Shown: piece after piece, positions 26,945 through 37,400 of the stretch
Layout: the number at the start of each line of letters is the position of its first letter
Position numbering within the stretch: the stretch's first letter is position 1
From: Thraustochytrium sp. TN22
Taxonomy: Eukaryota; Sar; Bigyra; Thraustochytrida; Thraustochytriidae
Direction of reading: 5' to 3'
Length of the DNA stretch: 64,000 nucleotides
NCBI GenBank assembly: GCA_013306675.1
Contig: JABLUY010000163.1
Span: 1-64,000 of the forward strand
Made by a program: the position numbers and the translations under genes
Notes under the pieces: generated by a model
Seen by the model: the letters and a program-made list of their open reading frames with translations, nothing else
What the model was told of the DNA's origin: nothing
Databases searched by the model: none

Positions 26945-27466
26945 CTATGGCGCACTGCCAGGGCCAAACAGAGTAAAAGGTCGCTGCTTGCGGCGCTGCT
27001 TGACAGAAAGGCGACGGTGGGAGGGCTCATCGAGTCGCGCGAGACGCGCGAGCAGTCGCGAGGCCTGCTGGTCGGTCTTGGCGAATACCTTCTTGCCAGT
27101 ATTGGACAAGGTCGCGTTGATGGCCTCGTAGTCGGTGGCGCTCTTGTCCAAGAAGCCCTCGTACTCGCGCAAGAAGGCCTCGTTGGCCATCTTGCGGCGC
27201 TGCGCTTTGGACACGTTCTTGTCGGTCCTGGCCAGCCGCTTCGCCCTCTCCCTCTTGCTCTCCTGCTCCTCCCCAAACTCCTCCGCGCGCCTGCGCGTCT
27301 CCTCCCCTTGCTCCTGCCTCCTCTTCCTCTTCTTCTTCCCCTCGCCGCCCTCCTTGCCGCGCCGCCTCTCCTCGCGCGCCGCGTCCCTCGCCGCGTCCCG
27401 CTCCACCTCCCGCTGCAGCTCGTCCTGCTGCCGCGCCAGGTGCTCGCGCACCAGCCGCGCCGACAT
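26945..27466 (-). CDS. Small, highly basic helical protein, unknown
   Basis: The ATG at 27466 gives 173 residues. The first two-thirds are charged helix (AREERRRGKEGGEGKKKRKRR). The C-terminal part looks conserved in style: KNVSKAQRRKMANEAFLREY, LDKSATDYEAINATLSN and RRLSVKQRRKQRPFTLFG. The composition suggests a nucleolar or ribosome-assembly factor, but I recognise no family. It converges on the K+ channel and is divergent from the eEF3-like gene. A GCGCC pentamer tract lies at 27511-27545. Confidence 0.55.
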   Translation of the reverse strand: MSARLVREHLARQQDELQREVERDAARDAAREERRRGKEGGEGKKKRKRRQEQGEETRRRAEEFGEEQESKRERAKRLARTDKNVSKAQRRKMANEAFLREYEGFLDKSATDYEAINATLSNTGKKVFAKTDQQASRLLARLARLDEPSHRRLSVKQRRKQRPFTLFGPGSAP

Positions 27467-28173
27467 CGCCTCGCTCGCCGCGTCGCCGCCGCGCTCTGCC
27501 GCGCCCGCTCTGCCGCGCCGCGCCGCGCCGCGCCGCGCCCGCGCCGCGCGCCGCCACCGCCGCCCGGCGCACGCCCGGCGCACCCCTGGCGCACCCCTGG
27601 CGCACCCCCACCCGGGCGCACCCGGGCGCACCGGTGGCCGCGCAGGCCGTGACTAGTCACGAGATACGAGCGCCAGCCAGCCAGCCGCGGCCAGTCATCA
27701 TCAGAAGATGTCTCGGAGCGAATCAGTGCTCTCGCTCGGCTGCCGGTGGTGACGCCTCGGGTCCGAGGCGGCGGCCCAGAGGCGGGCACCGGGCACTGCA
27801 GAGCTTGGCAGTTTAGCTTCACTTTTTTCATTGCTGGCAGGCACTGGCAGCGCCAGACTGCCAGTGGTGGCAGCGGTGGGCGCGTGGAAGCGCGGCGTCA
27901 TCGTCGGCGCCGCCAACTGCCATCACCAGTGGCAGCAGCGCCTGGCGCAGGCGGCGAGGCAGAGGCGGCAGACTGCCAGACCCGGAGCGAGCGCTCTCGC
28001 TGGCGAGGCGAGGCGCGAGGCGAGGCGAGGCGAGGCGCGAGGCGAGGCGGCCCGTGCAGGCCGGCTTGAGTGAGGCGGCGAGGCGGAGCAGCGAGCAGCG
28101 CAGAGCAGCGCAGCGCAGCGCAGAGCAGCGCGGCGAGCAGCGCAGCGAGGAGCGGGCCTGCGAGCGGGGGACC
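27467..28173. promoter_or_regulatory. Divergent promoter with several pentanucleotide tracts
   Basis: This 0.7-kb spacer serves the small basic protein (left) and the eEF3-like gene (right). It holds a GCGCC tract (27511-27545), a GGCGA tract (28001-28050) and a GCAGC/GCAGA tract (28088-28146). One CTGCCAGTGG copy (27858-27867) and a nearby CCAGTGGCAG variant (about 27926) are present. No ORF is credible. Confidence 0.5.
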
Positions 28174-31100
28174 ATGGGCAAGAAGAAGGCGACGGGCGGC
28201 AAGGCGGAGGCGGCGCCGAGGTGCCCCGTGGATGGGTGCAAGAACAGGCTGCAGGGCGACAAGCTGGCCAAGTGCGAGTCGTGCGGCATGGCGGTCTGCA
28301 CGCTGCACAAGTACCCGAATGACCACACGTGCAAGTCCGCGGCGCCGGTGGCGCCCAAGAGCAGCGGCGGGCTGACGGTGGTGGGCAACAAGAACAAGAA
28401 GAGCGAGAAGGCGACGGAGGAGGAGAAGCGCAAGGCGGAGGCGCGCGAAGAGGCGCTGCTGAGCGAACTGGTGGCGACGAGCAGCGCCGACCTGCTGGCC
28501 GAGCTCATGTCGTTTGGCGCGGCGTCGGCGCGGTACGAGTCGTCCGTGGCGGTGCAGGCGCTCTCCTCGGAGTCCAAGCCGATCCAGAAGGCGCTGAGCG
28601 GCGCCGTGGGCCAGGGCCTGGTGGAGACGGCGCAGAGCGAGGGCAAGCTGGAGAAGCTGGCGGCCGCGCTGGCCGCGCACCTGCGCGAGGTGGCCGGCAA
28701 GAGCAAGCTGAGCAGCTCGGAGGAGCAGCGCGCCGTGGGCGTGGCGTCGCTGTACGGGCTGGTGCTGGGCGGGGGCGATGGCTCGCTGGCGGGCTCGGAC
28801 GAGGCGCTGCAGCTGGGCCTCGAGGGCTCGCGCGCCGCGCACGAGAAGGTGGCCAAGGCGTGCGCGGGCGAGGTGCTCAAGCGCGCCGCCGCGGCGCGCT
28901 GGTCCGAGGGCCGTGACTTCGAGGCCGGGTGCTGGCCCGTGCTGGGCGGCCTGGTGGACGAGGTGCTGGGCCTGCCGGAGGACGCGGATGCGCTGCGCAA
29001 CGGGCTGTCGCAGGCCGTGGCGGCCATCGCGGGCGGCTGCGGCGAGCAGGCGGCGGGCGAGCCGCTCATGAGCGGCAAGCTGGCGCCGCTGCTGGATGCG
29101 CCCAAGGACACGGCGGCGGTGCTGAGCTGCATGCGCGTCGTGACGGCGCTGTGCAAGGAGTGGGGCACGGGCATCTTGCCGTACGCCATGCCGGTGGACT
29201 TCATGCCCAAGGCGCTCTTTGATGTGTACGACAACTCGGCGGCGAACGGGCGCAGCGCGACCAAGAAGGCGATCCTGCAGCTGGTGGACAAGATGGGCCC
29301 GCGCGGCGTGCGCCTGTGCGTGCCGGTCTTCATGGAGGGCCTGGAGCACGCGTCCTGGCGCGTCAAGGCCATGTCGCTGCAGTGCCTGGGCGCGCTGGGC
29401 AAGCGCAAGGTGTCGCAGCTGTACCGCGACCTGCCGATCCTCATCCCGGCCGTCATGGAGTGCGCGCGCGACACCAAGAAGCAGGTGAGCGACGCCGCGT
29501 GCGACGCCCTCGACGCGCTCGGCGAGCTGGTGAGCAACGCGGAGACCATCAAGCTGCTCAAGTGGCTGCTGGACGCGCTAAAGGACCCGGAGCAGGTGGA
29601 CCCGTGCCTGGACGAGCTCATGGACACGACGTTCGTTAACTCGATCGACGCGCAGTCGCTGGCCTTTATCATCCCGGTGGTGCTGCGCGGCCTGCGTGAG
29701 GGCAACGCGGACGTCAAGCTCAAGGCGTCCATCACGGCCGGCAATGTGTGCTCGCTGGTGGCGGACGTGCATGACATGCGGCCGTACTACACGCTGCTCC
29801 TGCCGGAGCTCAAGAAGCTGCAGGACCACTCGCGGCCGCGCGTGCGCGAGATGGCGCTGCGCGCCAAGCAATCGCTGCAGGAGGACCTGAGCATGACGCG
29901 GCGCCGCAGCTCGCAGAGCAGCGGGCGCGCCGCGAGCGGCGGCGCCTCGGCGGCCGCGGCCGCGGCCGTGGCGGCCGTGGGCGTGGGCGGCTCGGGCCTG
30001 GACCCGTCGGACGCCGCGCAGGACGCGCAGGCCGGCGAGGTGCTGGCCAGCAAGCTGCGCGAGCTGGGCCTCGAGGAGGTTCTGGGCGCCGTGGCCTTTG
30101 AGTACGTGACGGCGACCTGCCGCATGATCATGTTCGACCTGCTGGAGGACGTGGACCAGGACCTGCCGCGCTCGCTGGCCACCAAGCTGGCGCGCGCCCA
30201 GGTGGACGAGGGCGTCTCTCCGTTCCTGGGCAAGCGCAGCGAGCGCCGCGACGAGCTGCTGGAGGGCGCCACGTCGGCCGTGGTGGACGCGCTCTGGGTC
30301 GCCCAGGGCAAGGCGGCGCACGAGGACGGCGACGGCGCCGACGGCGAGAAGGACTACATCGTGTACATCCCGAGCATTATCCTGGCGTTTGCGTCGCGCG
30401 TCCTGCTCAAGCGCGCCGGCCTCTTTTTGGAGCGCGGCCACCGCTACTCGGTGGTGGGTCTGAACGGCACGGGCAAGTCCACGCTGCTGACGCGCGTGGC
30501 GGCGCGCGACATTGACGGCTTCCCGGACGACATCACTGTTTACTTTGTGGAGCACGAGATCGTTGATGACGAGCAGCAGCTCAGCGTGCTGGACTACATG
30601 CAGCGCGACATCCAGGAGTCGGTGTCCAGCAAGAAGAGCAAGAAGATCAAGGGCGGCAAGAAGATTGAGGAGATTTACGATCTGAGCATGGAGCACCTGC
30701 TGGAGGTTCTCAAGGAGGTCGGCTTTACCGAGCAGCTGCAGCAGCAGCGCGTGTCGGCGCTCTCCGGTGGCTGGAAGATGCGCCTGGCCATCGCCCGCTC
30801 GATGCTGTACATGCCGGACCTCCTGCTGCTGGATGAGCCCACCAACCACCTGGACGCCGCGGCCCTGGACTGGCTGCAAAAGTACCTGGCCGGCCTCAAG
30901 GACACGACCATCGTCCTGGTCTCGCATGACTACGACTTTGTTGACTACGTGGCGACCGACATCATCCACCTGGCGGACCAAAAGCTGCAGTACTACCCGT
31001 TCGGCTTCTCGCGCTTCCAGCAGGAGCGGCCCGAGATCGTGGCGGCGCTGCCCAAGAAGGACGATAACAACAAGGACAAGGCTGGCGCCGGCGCGGAGAA

Positions 31101-32175
31101 CGGCGACGCGCCACAGGCGCTCTCGGCCATCGAGCTCATGGCCAAGGCCGCCACGGACGAGAACGCCGCGGCGCTCACGGCCGGCATCAAGCCGATTCGC
31201 TTCCCGGAGGGCTCCAAGCTTGAGGGCGTCACCCACCGCGGCAAGCCGATCGTGTCCATGGACAAGGTCACCTTTGGCTATCCGGGCACCAACAAGATGA
31301 TCTTCCACGACGTGAGCATCAAGCTCACGCTCAACAGCCGCGTGGCCATCCTCGGCGCCAACGGCGCCGGCAAGAGCACGCTGCTCAAGCTGCTGGTCGG
31401 CGAGCTCCAGCTCGACGAGAACGAGGGCCACTCGGGCAAGTTCTGGAAGCATCACAACCTGCGCACCGCTTACATCAGCCAGCACTCGCTGCACCACCTC
31501 GAGGGCCATCTCGAGGCCACGCCGTGCCAGTACATTCAGGACCGCTTCTTCGAGGGCCGCGACAAGGAGGCCTCCAAGATGATCACCGTCAAGCTCACCG
31601 CCGAGGACAAGGAGGCAATGGAGCAGTCCGGCGAGATCTCCGAGATCATCTCGCGCGTCGTGCGCTCCAAGAAGCTCTACTACGAGGTGCGCAAGAACGG
31701 CCGCGCCGAGAAGGGGATGAACCGCGACATGCGTTCGCTCGAGGAGCTCGAGCGCATGAGCAAGGACAAGCCCCACGTCATGAAGCTCGTTCGCCTCTTT
31801 GATGAGCAACTCAAGTTCGCTGCCTCCGGCGCCGATCTCCGCCCCGTTACCACGCCCGAGTTCATCAAGCACCTCGCCGAGTTCGGCATTGACTCCGAAA
31901 TCGCCCAGCGCAAGGTGCGCTGGATGTCCGGCGGTCAGCGCGCCCGCCTTGTGCTTGCCGCCGCCATGTGGACTTGCCCCCACATGATCATTCTCGACGA
32001 GCCCACCAACTATCTCGACCAAGACACTGTTGCTGCGCTTACCTACGCGCTCAAGACCTTTCGCGGTTCCGTCGTCCTCATTTCGCATCACGCCGGCTTC
32101 GTCGACGCCGTTGCCAACGAGCTCTGGCACCTCAAGGACGGCATCGTCCGTGTCGAGTCGCTCAAGGGCAAGTGA
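28174..32175 (+). CDS. eEF3-like ribosomal ABC ATPase with N-terminal AN1 zinc finger
   Basis: The ATG at 28174 gives 1333 residues. Residues ~16-52 are an AN1-type zinc finger (CPVDGCKNRL ... CESCGMAVCTLHKYPNDHTC). HEAT repeats follow (~290-580: WRVKAMSLQCLGALGKRK, KLKASITAGNVCSLVADVHD), then a helical segment and two ABC domains. ABC1 has GLNGTGKST, signature LSGGWKM and Walker B LLLLDEPTNHLD. ABC2 has GANGAGKST, signature MSGGQRA and MIILDEPTNYLD, with an inserted chromodomain-like region (KKLYYEVRKNGRAEKG), the hallmark of elongation factor 3. eEF3 drives ATP-dependent E-site tRNA release. The AN1 finger is not part of fungal eEF3; it may bind ubiquitin-like or ribosomal partners. The C-terminus lacks the long Lys-rich tail of yeast eEF3. 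Confidence 0.93.
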   Translation: MGKKKATGGKAEAAPRCPVDGCKNRLQGDKLAKCESCGMAVCTLHKYPNDHTCKSAAPVAPKSSGGLTVVGNKNKKSEKATEEEKRKAEAREEALLSELVATSSADLLAELMSFGAASARYESSVAVQALSSESKPIQKALSGAVGQGLVETAQSEGKLEKLAAALAAHLREVAGKSKLSSSEEQRAVGVASLYGLVLGGGDGSLAGSDEALQLGLEGSRAAHEKVAKACAGEVLKRAAAARWSEGRDFEAGCWPVLGGLVDEVLGLPEDADALRNGLSQAVAAIAGGCGEQAAGEPLMSGKLAPLLDAPKDTAAVLSCMRVVTALCKEWGTGILPYAMPVDFMPKALFDVYDNSAANGRSATKKAILQLVDKMGPRGVRLCVPVFMEGLEHASWRVKAMSLQCLGALGKRKVSQLYRDLPILIPAVMECARDTKKQVSDAACDALDALGELVSNAETIKLLKWLLDALKDPEQVDPCLDELMDTTFVNSIDAQSLAFIIPVVLRGLREGNADVKLKASITAGNVCSLVADVHDMRPYYTLLLPELKKLQDHSRPRVREMALRAKQSLQEDLSMTRRRSSQSSGRAASGGASAAAAAAVAAVGVGGSGLDPSDAAQDAQAGEVLASKLRELGLEEVLGAVAFEYVTATCRMIMFDLLEDVDQDLPRSLATKLARAQVDEGVSPFLGKRSERRDELLEGATSAVVDALWVAQGKAAHEDGDGADGEKDYIVYIPSIILAFASRVLLKRAGLFLERGHRYSVVGLNGTGKSTLLTRVAARDIDGFPDDITVYFVEHEIVDDEQQLSVLDYMQRDIQESVSSKKSKKIKGGKKIEEIYDLSMEHLLEVLKEVGFTEQLQQQRVSALSGGWKMRLAIARSMLYMPDLLLLDEPTNHLDAAALDWLQKYLAGLKDTTIVLVSHDYDFVDYVATDIIHLADQKLQYYPFGFSRFQQERPEIVAALPKKDDNNKDKAGAGAENGDAPQALSAIELMAKAATDENAAALTAGIKPIRFPEGSKLEGVTHRGKPIVSMDKVTFGYPGTNKMIFHDVSIKLTLNSRVAILGANGAGKSTLLKLLVGELQLDENEGHSGKFWKHHNLRTAYISQHSLHHLEGHLEATPCQYIQDRFFEGRDKEASKMITVKLTAEDKEAMEQSGEISEIISRVVRSKKLYYEVRKNGRAEKGMNRDMRSLEELERMSKDKPHVMKLVRLFDEQLKFAASGADLRPVTTPEFIKHLAEFGIDSEIAQRKVRWMSGGQRARLVLAAAMWTCPHMIILDEPTNYLDQDTVAALTYALKTFRGSVVLISHHAGFVDAVANELWHLKDGIVRVESLKGK

Positions 32176-32502
32176 AGGGATGGGGAGAGTCCAGAACCGC
32201 GGTGTCAGTCCAGTCGATGATTCTCGCATCATCTTCAACGATGACAACGACGCCCGCAGCAGCAATCGTAAGAACAACAACAACAATACCTTTGTAGTAG
32301 CAGCAAAAGCAAAAGAGCAAACCAAACGCAATGCAAGAAGAGAGGTAACTAGAGAGGGGGAAAAAGAGCAAGGCTAGCTAGAGACCGCCGCACCAACCAA
32401 AGATGCTGTTGTCAAAATAAACGGAAACGAGACGTGCAATTTCATCCGGACAGGGCGGCTGCCCAAAAAGGGCTTGGGCGTTTATGTATCACAAAGGGGT
32501 AT
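32176..32502. other. 3' flanks of two convergent genes
   Basis: An AT-richer stretch with AAC/CAA and AGCAAAAGC-like runs lies between the eEF3-like stop and the poly-Gln gene stop. It probably holds both polyadenylation regions. I see nothing else in it. Confidence 0.45.
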
Positions 32503-32779
32503 TCACCTGCTGATGGCGCTGGCGCAAAAGTTGTTGCCATGCTGCATGGAGACACCAAAATGCTGGAGCAGGGAATGAAGCGCGGAATCCTGAGGGAGCT
32601 GCTGCTGTTGTTGCTGCTGCTGCTGCTGCGGCGGCAGGGCTTGAGGGATCTGCTGGCCACCGTGCTGTGCCAGGAGTCGCTCCATAGAGGAAAGGCTCTG
32701 CTGCTGCTGCTGCTGCTGCTGCGGCGAAGGCAGACTGGTGGCCTGCGAGCCGAAGGAGTGCGAGAGCAGGGTCGAGGAC

Positions 32780-32815
<36 letters not shown>

Positions 32816-34331
32816 CCGCCAAGCATAGCCTGAAGCTTGAAGCGTAGCTGGCGCGGGTCCATCGAGGAAGGCAGCTCGTGCTGCGGCTGCTCCGGCTGCT
32901 GCGGCTGCTGCTGAGGCTTACCAAAAATGGAGAGCAGACGAAAGCCCTGCGGCGACTGCGGCTGGGCACCGTTAGTAAAGTCGTGGTGCTGGAGAAGGTG
33001 AAGGTGCGAAGCGGAGGTGGGAGACTGAGCGGCGGACAACGCAGACAGAGGCTCGCGCTTCAAATAGGAGGCCAAGAGGGCGTCGTTGTTGGTGCCGGTG
33101 CTGGCCGCGGCGGAGAAGGAGGAAGACGCGGAGAGTGAGCCGAGCGGCGTGGTGGCCGTGGAGGAGAGCGCGGCGCTGGGCGATGGCACCGCGGCGGTGA
33201 GCGCGGTGGATGAAGCCGGCGAGCTCGGGCCCGCCGTCCGCTTGGCGAGGATGTTTTGGAGCGCAGCCGCGAGCGCGGATGCGCGCTGATCAGCGGCGAG
33301 CGCGGGCGACTGCGGCTCCTGCGTCGGTAGCGGCTGCGCGGAAGCCGAGGCAGAACGGCCGAACTGCGAGAGAAGGAGTTGTGCGGTCAAGGAGGACGGG
33401 CTCGCAGCGGCGGCCACAGCAGGCGAAGCCGGGCGCGAGAGCGCGAGGCGCAGCGCGTCAGCCTGGAGCTGCGGCTGCTGGATCGCCGTGGCGCTGAGAT
33501 CGTCGCTAGAATTTCTCGAGACGACAGGTCTGGCGTTGTTGCGCTGTTGCTGTTGCTGCTGCTGTTGCTGTTGCTGCTGCTGCTGCTCGGCGCCCGAGGA
33601 GGACACAACAGAGCGGCTGCAGCAGCCGCCCTCGACGCCGAAGCAACGGTCGCAGGCGTCCTTGCAGACGGAGTGGCGCGTGTCGATGCCAATGTCGCGC
33701 GCGACGCGGTTGCGGCTCTGCGAATAGCCCACGGACTCAAGCGTGATGAGGTCGCCGACGTGGAAAATGGTGTCGCGGTAGGCCTCGGGCGGCTTGTAGA
33801 AGCCGTTGTCGGCCGGGTTGGTCGGGTTGGTGAGAAAGACGGCGAGCTTCTCGCCCCACTTGGCGACGCGGGTGACCTTGTAGGCGATGTGCTGCTTGAG
33901 CCGCTTCATGTCGCGCGGCGGGCACTTGCCGACGCTCACGGTGGAGATGGGCGAGGAGGCCACGGCGGCGGCGGCGCCGCCGCCGCCGCCGCCGCCGTCG
34001 TGGGAGGCACGAGCGGCGCTGTGGCGGCGGCAGCCGCCGCCCCCGCGGTGGCCGCCTCCGAGCGCGCCTTCTTGAGCCTCTCGATGATGACGTCGCCGGA
34101 GCTGCTGCTGGACGCGTCACTGTCAGCGAAGTTGCCCAGCTTGCGCTTGGCGCCGTGCGCCGTGCTCTTGATGGCCTCCTCGAGCTGTTGTAGCTGGTGC
34201 AGGCCGACCGCTGACGACGTCTCGGTCCTGTCACTACGTGCCTCCGGCGAGGGCGGCAGCTTCATGCGCACCGACAGGAGCGCCGCGGCCTCCTCCTCCG
34301 CGCATGAGGCCGCGCCTCCGTTCTCGCGCTC

Positions 34332-34365
<34 letters not shown>

Positions 34366-34412
34366 ATGCTCGGCACGGGCGCGCCGGCCGCGGCGGCGCT
34401 CACGGGCACCAT
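32503..34412 (-). CDS. Poly-Gln nuclear-type protein; frame shifts in a GCC repeat
   Basis: From the ATG at 34412 the protein reads MVPVSAAAAG, a Gln run, a segment around LHQLQQLEEAIKSTAHGAKRKLG, then poly-Ala. At the GGC/GCC triplet run (33966-33995) that frame soon stops, while another frame continues with VASSPISTVSVGKCPPRDMKRL. It then gives a conserved-looking globular block (KWGEKLAVFLTNPTNPADNG, DTIFHVGDLITLESVG, a Cys cluster CKDACDRCFGVEGGCC) and long Gln/Ser/Pro tails to 32503. The two parts are most simply one ~636-residue protein with a one-base slip in the triplet repeat. Gln-rich tails suggest a transcriptional or RNA-binding role. I recognise no family. Confidence 0.6.
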
Positions 34413-37400
34413 CCCCTTCGCGACTGTGTCTGTCGGGCTCGTGCCGCGCCGCGCGAAACGAAAGCGGCGTGCGCCTGGTGTCTCTCTCTCCCACTCGCTC
34501 GTCCGCGCAGCGAAGCGCCCGCTTTGCTTCGCTACTACCTTCCGCCCTGGCCCTGCCTGTCGCTCGCTAGCGTCGGCTCGGCGCCTTGGCTGGAGCCCGG
34601 CACGCGACTCGCCTCGCCTCGCCTCGCCTCGCCTCGCCTCGCGTCGCCTCGCCTCGCCTCGCGTCGCCTCGCGTAGCTCGCTCCCGGCGCGCACGCGACC
34701 GCGCGCACCGCGCAGGTGCCGGCGAGCCGCCGCTTGGCGCTCTGCTGCCGCCGCTGGCGCCGCCGCGGCCGGGGGGCTGCCTGGCGCTGCCGCGAGCGAG
34801 CCGCGCTGCCGGCCGTGCACGGGCCGCCTGGCCACTCCTCGCACGCCGGCTGCCGGCACTGCACTTTTGCGGCGCCGGGCCCGCGCCAACCTCCTGCACC
34901 TGCACGCCGCAGCGCCGCGCGCGGAGGCGGCCGCCTCGGCTCGGAGCGCCTCGGGTGTGGCCGCCGCGGCGCGCTCAGGCGAGGCGAGGCGAGGCCAGGC
35001 TCGGAGCCGCCACGCCGCCGGCGAGGGCGGGGGCGGGGGCGGGGGCGGGGGCGCGGGCGCGGGCGCGGGCGCGGCTGAGGCCGGCTCTGGCCGCTGGGCC
35101 CGCTGGACGAAAAGCCGCGACGATCCCGCGGACTCTCTCGTCGAGGCGGCCACGGACGGGTTTTGCAGCGAGAAGAACGTGGCTGGGCTGGGCTGGGCTG
35201 GGCTGGGCTTGGCTCGGGCGCGGCGCGCGGTGATCGGCGGCGCGGCGACGACGCAGCCTCGCGCTAGCTCGCTCGCTCGCTCGCTAGCTAGTCCCTGCCG
35301 CCTCCACAGGCTCCTCGTTGGAGCTTGCGGCTGTCGACGACCGGGTGCGGGGCCTTCGTTGCACGAGGAGCGCCACCTGCCTGCTCGCTGTGAGAGCACA
35401 CTCCGAGTCCTCCAGCAGCCAGCCAGCACAACTCGCGCGCGGCGGCTTGCACGGCTTGGCTCGGCTCCCGTGCACGCTCGCCCAGGCTGGCACCCGACTC
35501 GAGTCAGGGTCCGAGGTCGACGCTTGGCTACACGCACGACGACGACGCCCGTCTGGCGGCAAGCGAGCCGAGCCGAGCCGAGTCGAGTCGAGACGAGTCG
35601 ATAGCGCGGGCGTCGCCGAGCTGGCTGCTTGGCTAGACCGTGCGCTCCACGCACCTCGTTTCGTTTCGATTCGGTCGTGGCGATCGGTTCGACGCCACGC
35701 GGCGTCTGAGGCACGCCCAGCGAGCGAGGCGTAGCGGGGCTCACTAGCAGCACCGCACTCGCCCCGGTCCCGCGCGGCGCGGCCCCCCCCTTGGCTTGCG
35801 CGAAGCCTGAGCTGGAGCTCCGACTCACTGTCAGAGAGAAAGAAAGAAGTCCTGTGGCGGCTGCTCGGTCGCGCCAACTACTACCGTTAGCGACTTTTCG
35901 CTTGATGACCGAGCGAGCGGCGAGCGCAACCAAACCAGCGGCAAGCGACCACGGCCTCGCTCTGCGCGCGCTGCCGGAGGCGCGGAAGCGAGGCTGTGTC
36001 GCCGGCCCGACGCCAATCGGGTCGCCGATCGCGCGCGCGCGCAGACCTAGCTCGCTAAGCGGAAGGCCGCCGGATGGACGTACCGCAAGGCTCGACGCCG
36101 CTCCGGTTCAGGGACGAGGCTGAAAGCACCTCCCGAGCGTGCTTTGAGCGCGCAACCACGACGCCGCTGCTGGCCGCCCGCTGTCGTCGCGCCGCACTGG
36201 CACCGCCGCCGCCGCCGCCAAGCGAGCGCGCGCGCGAGCGAGCGAGCGAGCGGGGCGGGCGACCGCGGTTTTGAATTTGCCTCGCTCGTCTCAGTCAGCA
36301 TCAGCTCGCCTTCGTGCCAGCCAGCCAGCCACGCGGCGTCGCCGCCACGCCTGCCGCTGAGCCGGCCTGCACGCAAGCAAGCACGCACGCACGCACGCCA
36401 GCGGCAGGCCGCCCGCGCCGCTGCGGTGCCACGAGGCCAGGCGCCCCGGCCACGCGCTGCAATCGGCGGCGGTGGGAGCGCGGGCGGTCCCGCCCCCGGC
36501 GCCTCACTGCTCCACGCGACCCGCTGCACGCGGCCGCCGTGGCCGCGCGAGGCTCGAGGCCGAGCCGCCTGGTCGCCATCGCGGCTCCCTTGCGCGGCGA
36601 CGCGCGCGGCGATGCCGTCGCGCTGCACGCGCCGGCGCGACGACTCGGACCGCAGCCGCAGCCGCAGCGGCGGCGCCAGGGCGCGCTCGTTGACCCTGGC
36701 TGCAGGCAGGCAGGCAGGCAGGCTTCGTTCTTCAAGGCTAGCTGGCGGCGCGCGCGCGGCGGCGCAGTGCTTCAGGTCGTACGGCATCGCTGCAGCAAAC
36801 GCCAGGTCTCAGCGCGCCGCGTCAGGCTGGCTGGCCACCGAGCACCGTGGCAGCCTGGCAGGCTGCCAGTGGCCCAGAAAGACGCCAACGACCTCTGGCT
36901 GGCCCGTGCTTGGCGATGGCTTGTGACCGCGGGCTGTGTGCGTGCGCGGCGCCGCGGACGCACGGGCGCGGCGCCGTGAACGAGGCCGCGCAGCGCGTGA
37001 AGCCGCGTGGATGGCCGCGTGGCGAGGCCGAGATGCAGGGGCGCCAAGCTCGCTCACGGCCGCGAGCGAGCAAGCTCGGCGCGAGCCTGAGGAGCAAAAC
37101 TCCCCAGTCGCACGGGCGCGTCCCTGTCCATGCATCATGACGAGATGGATGAGGTGCGCTCTGCTCTACCTAACTTAAGAGTTACGGCCCGACCAGGCCT
37201 GCGGCCACTTTAGCCGAAATCAAAAGAAAGCAAAGCGCTGGAGTGCAAAGGCAAAGCCAAAGCTGCCAGTGGGCCACTGCAGCCTGTGCCTTGCCTCGCC
37301 ACAGAGCTCGACGCCGCGTGACTGACTACAGCGCGAGCGAGCGAACTAACGTCAAGCGCCACCTCGCGAGAAGAAAAGGAGGAAAGGATCGTCTGCGGAT

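Noticed and set aside
29578-32331. 917-residue minus-strand ORF opposite the eEF3-like gene
   Set aside because: It is a shadow of a strongly identified gene, rich in Leu/Val/Ala/His by codon mirroring, with no motif of its own.
33936-35933. Long N-terminal extension of the poly-Gln protein
   Set aside because: Residues upstream of the ATG at 34412 are Arg/Ala/Ser compositional sequence that runs through a pentamer tract, unlike protein.
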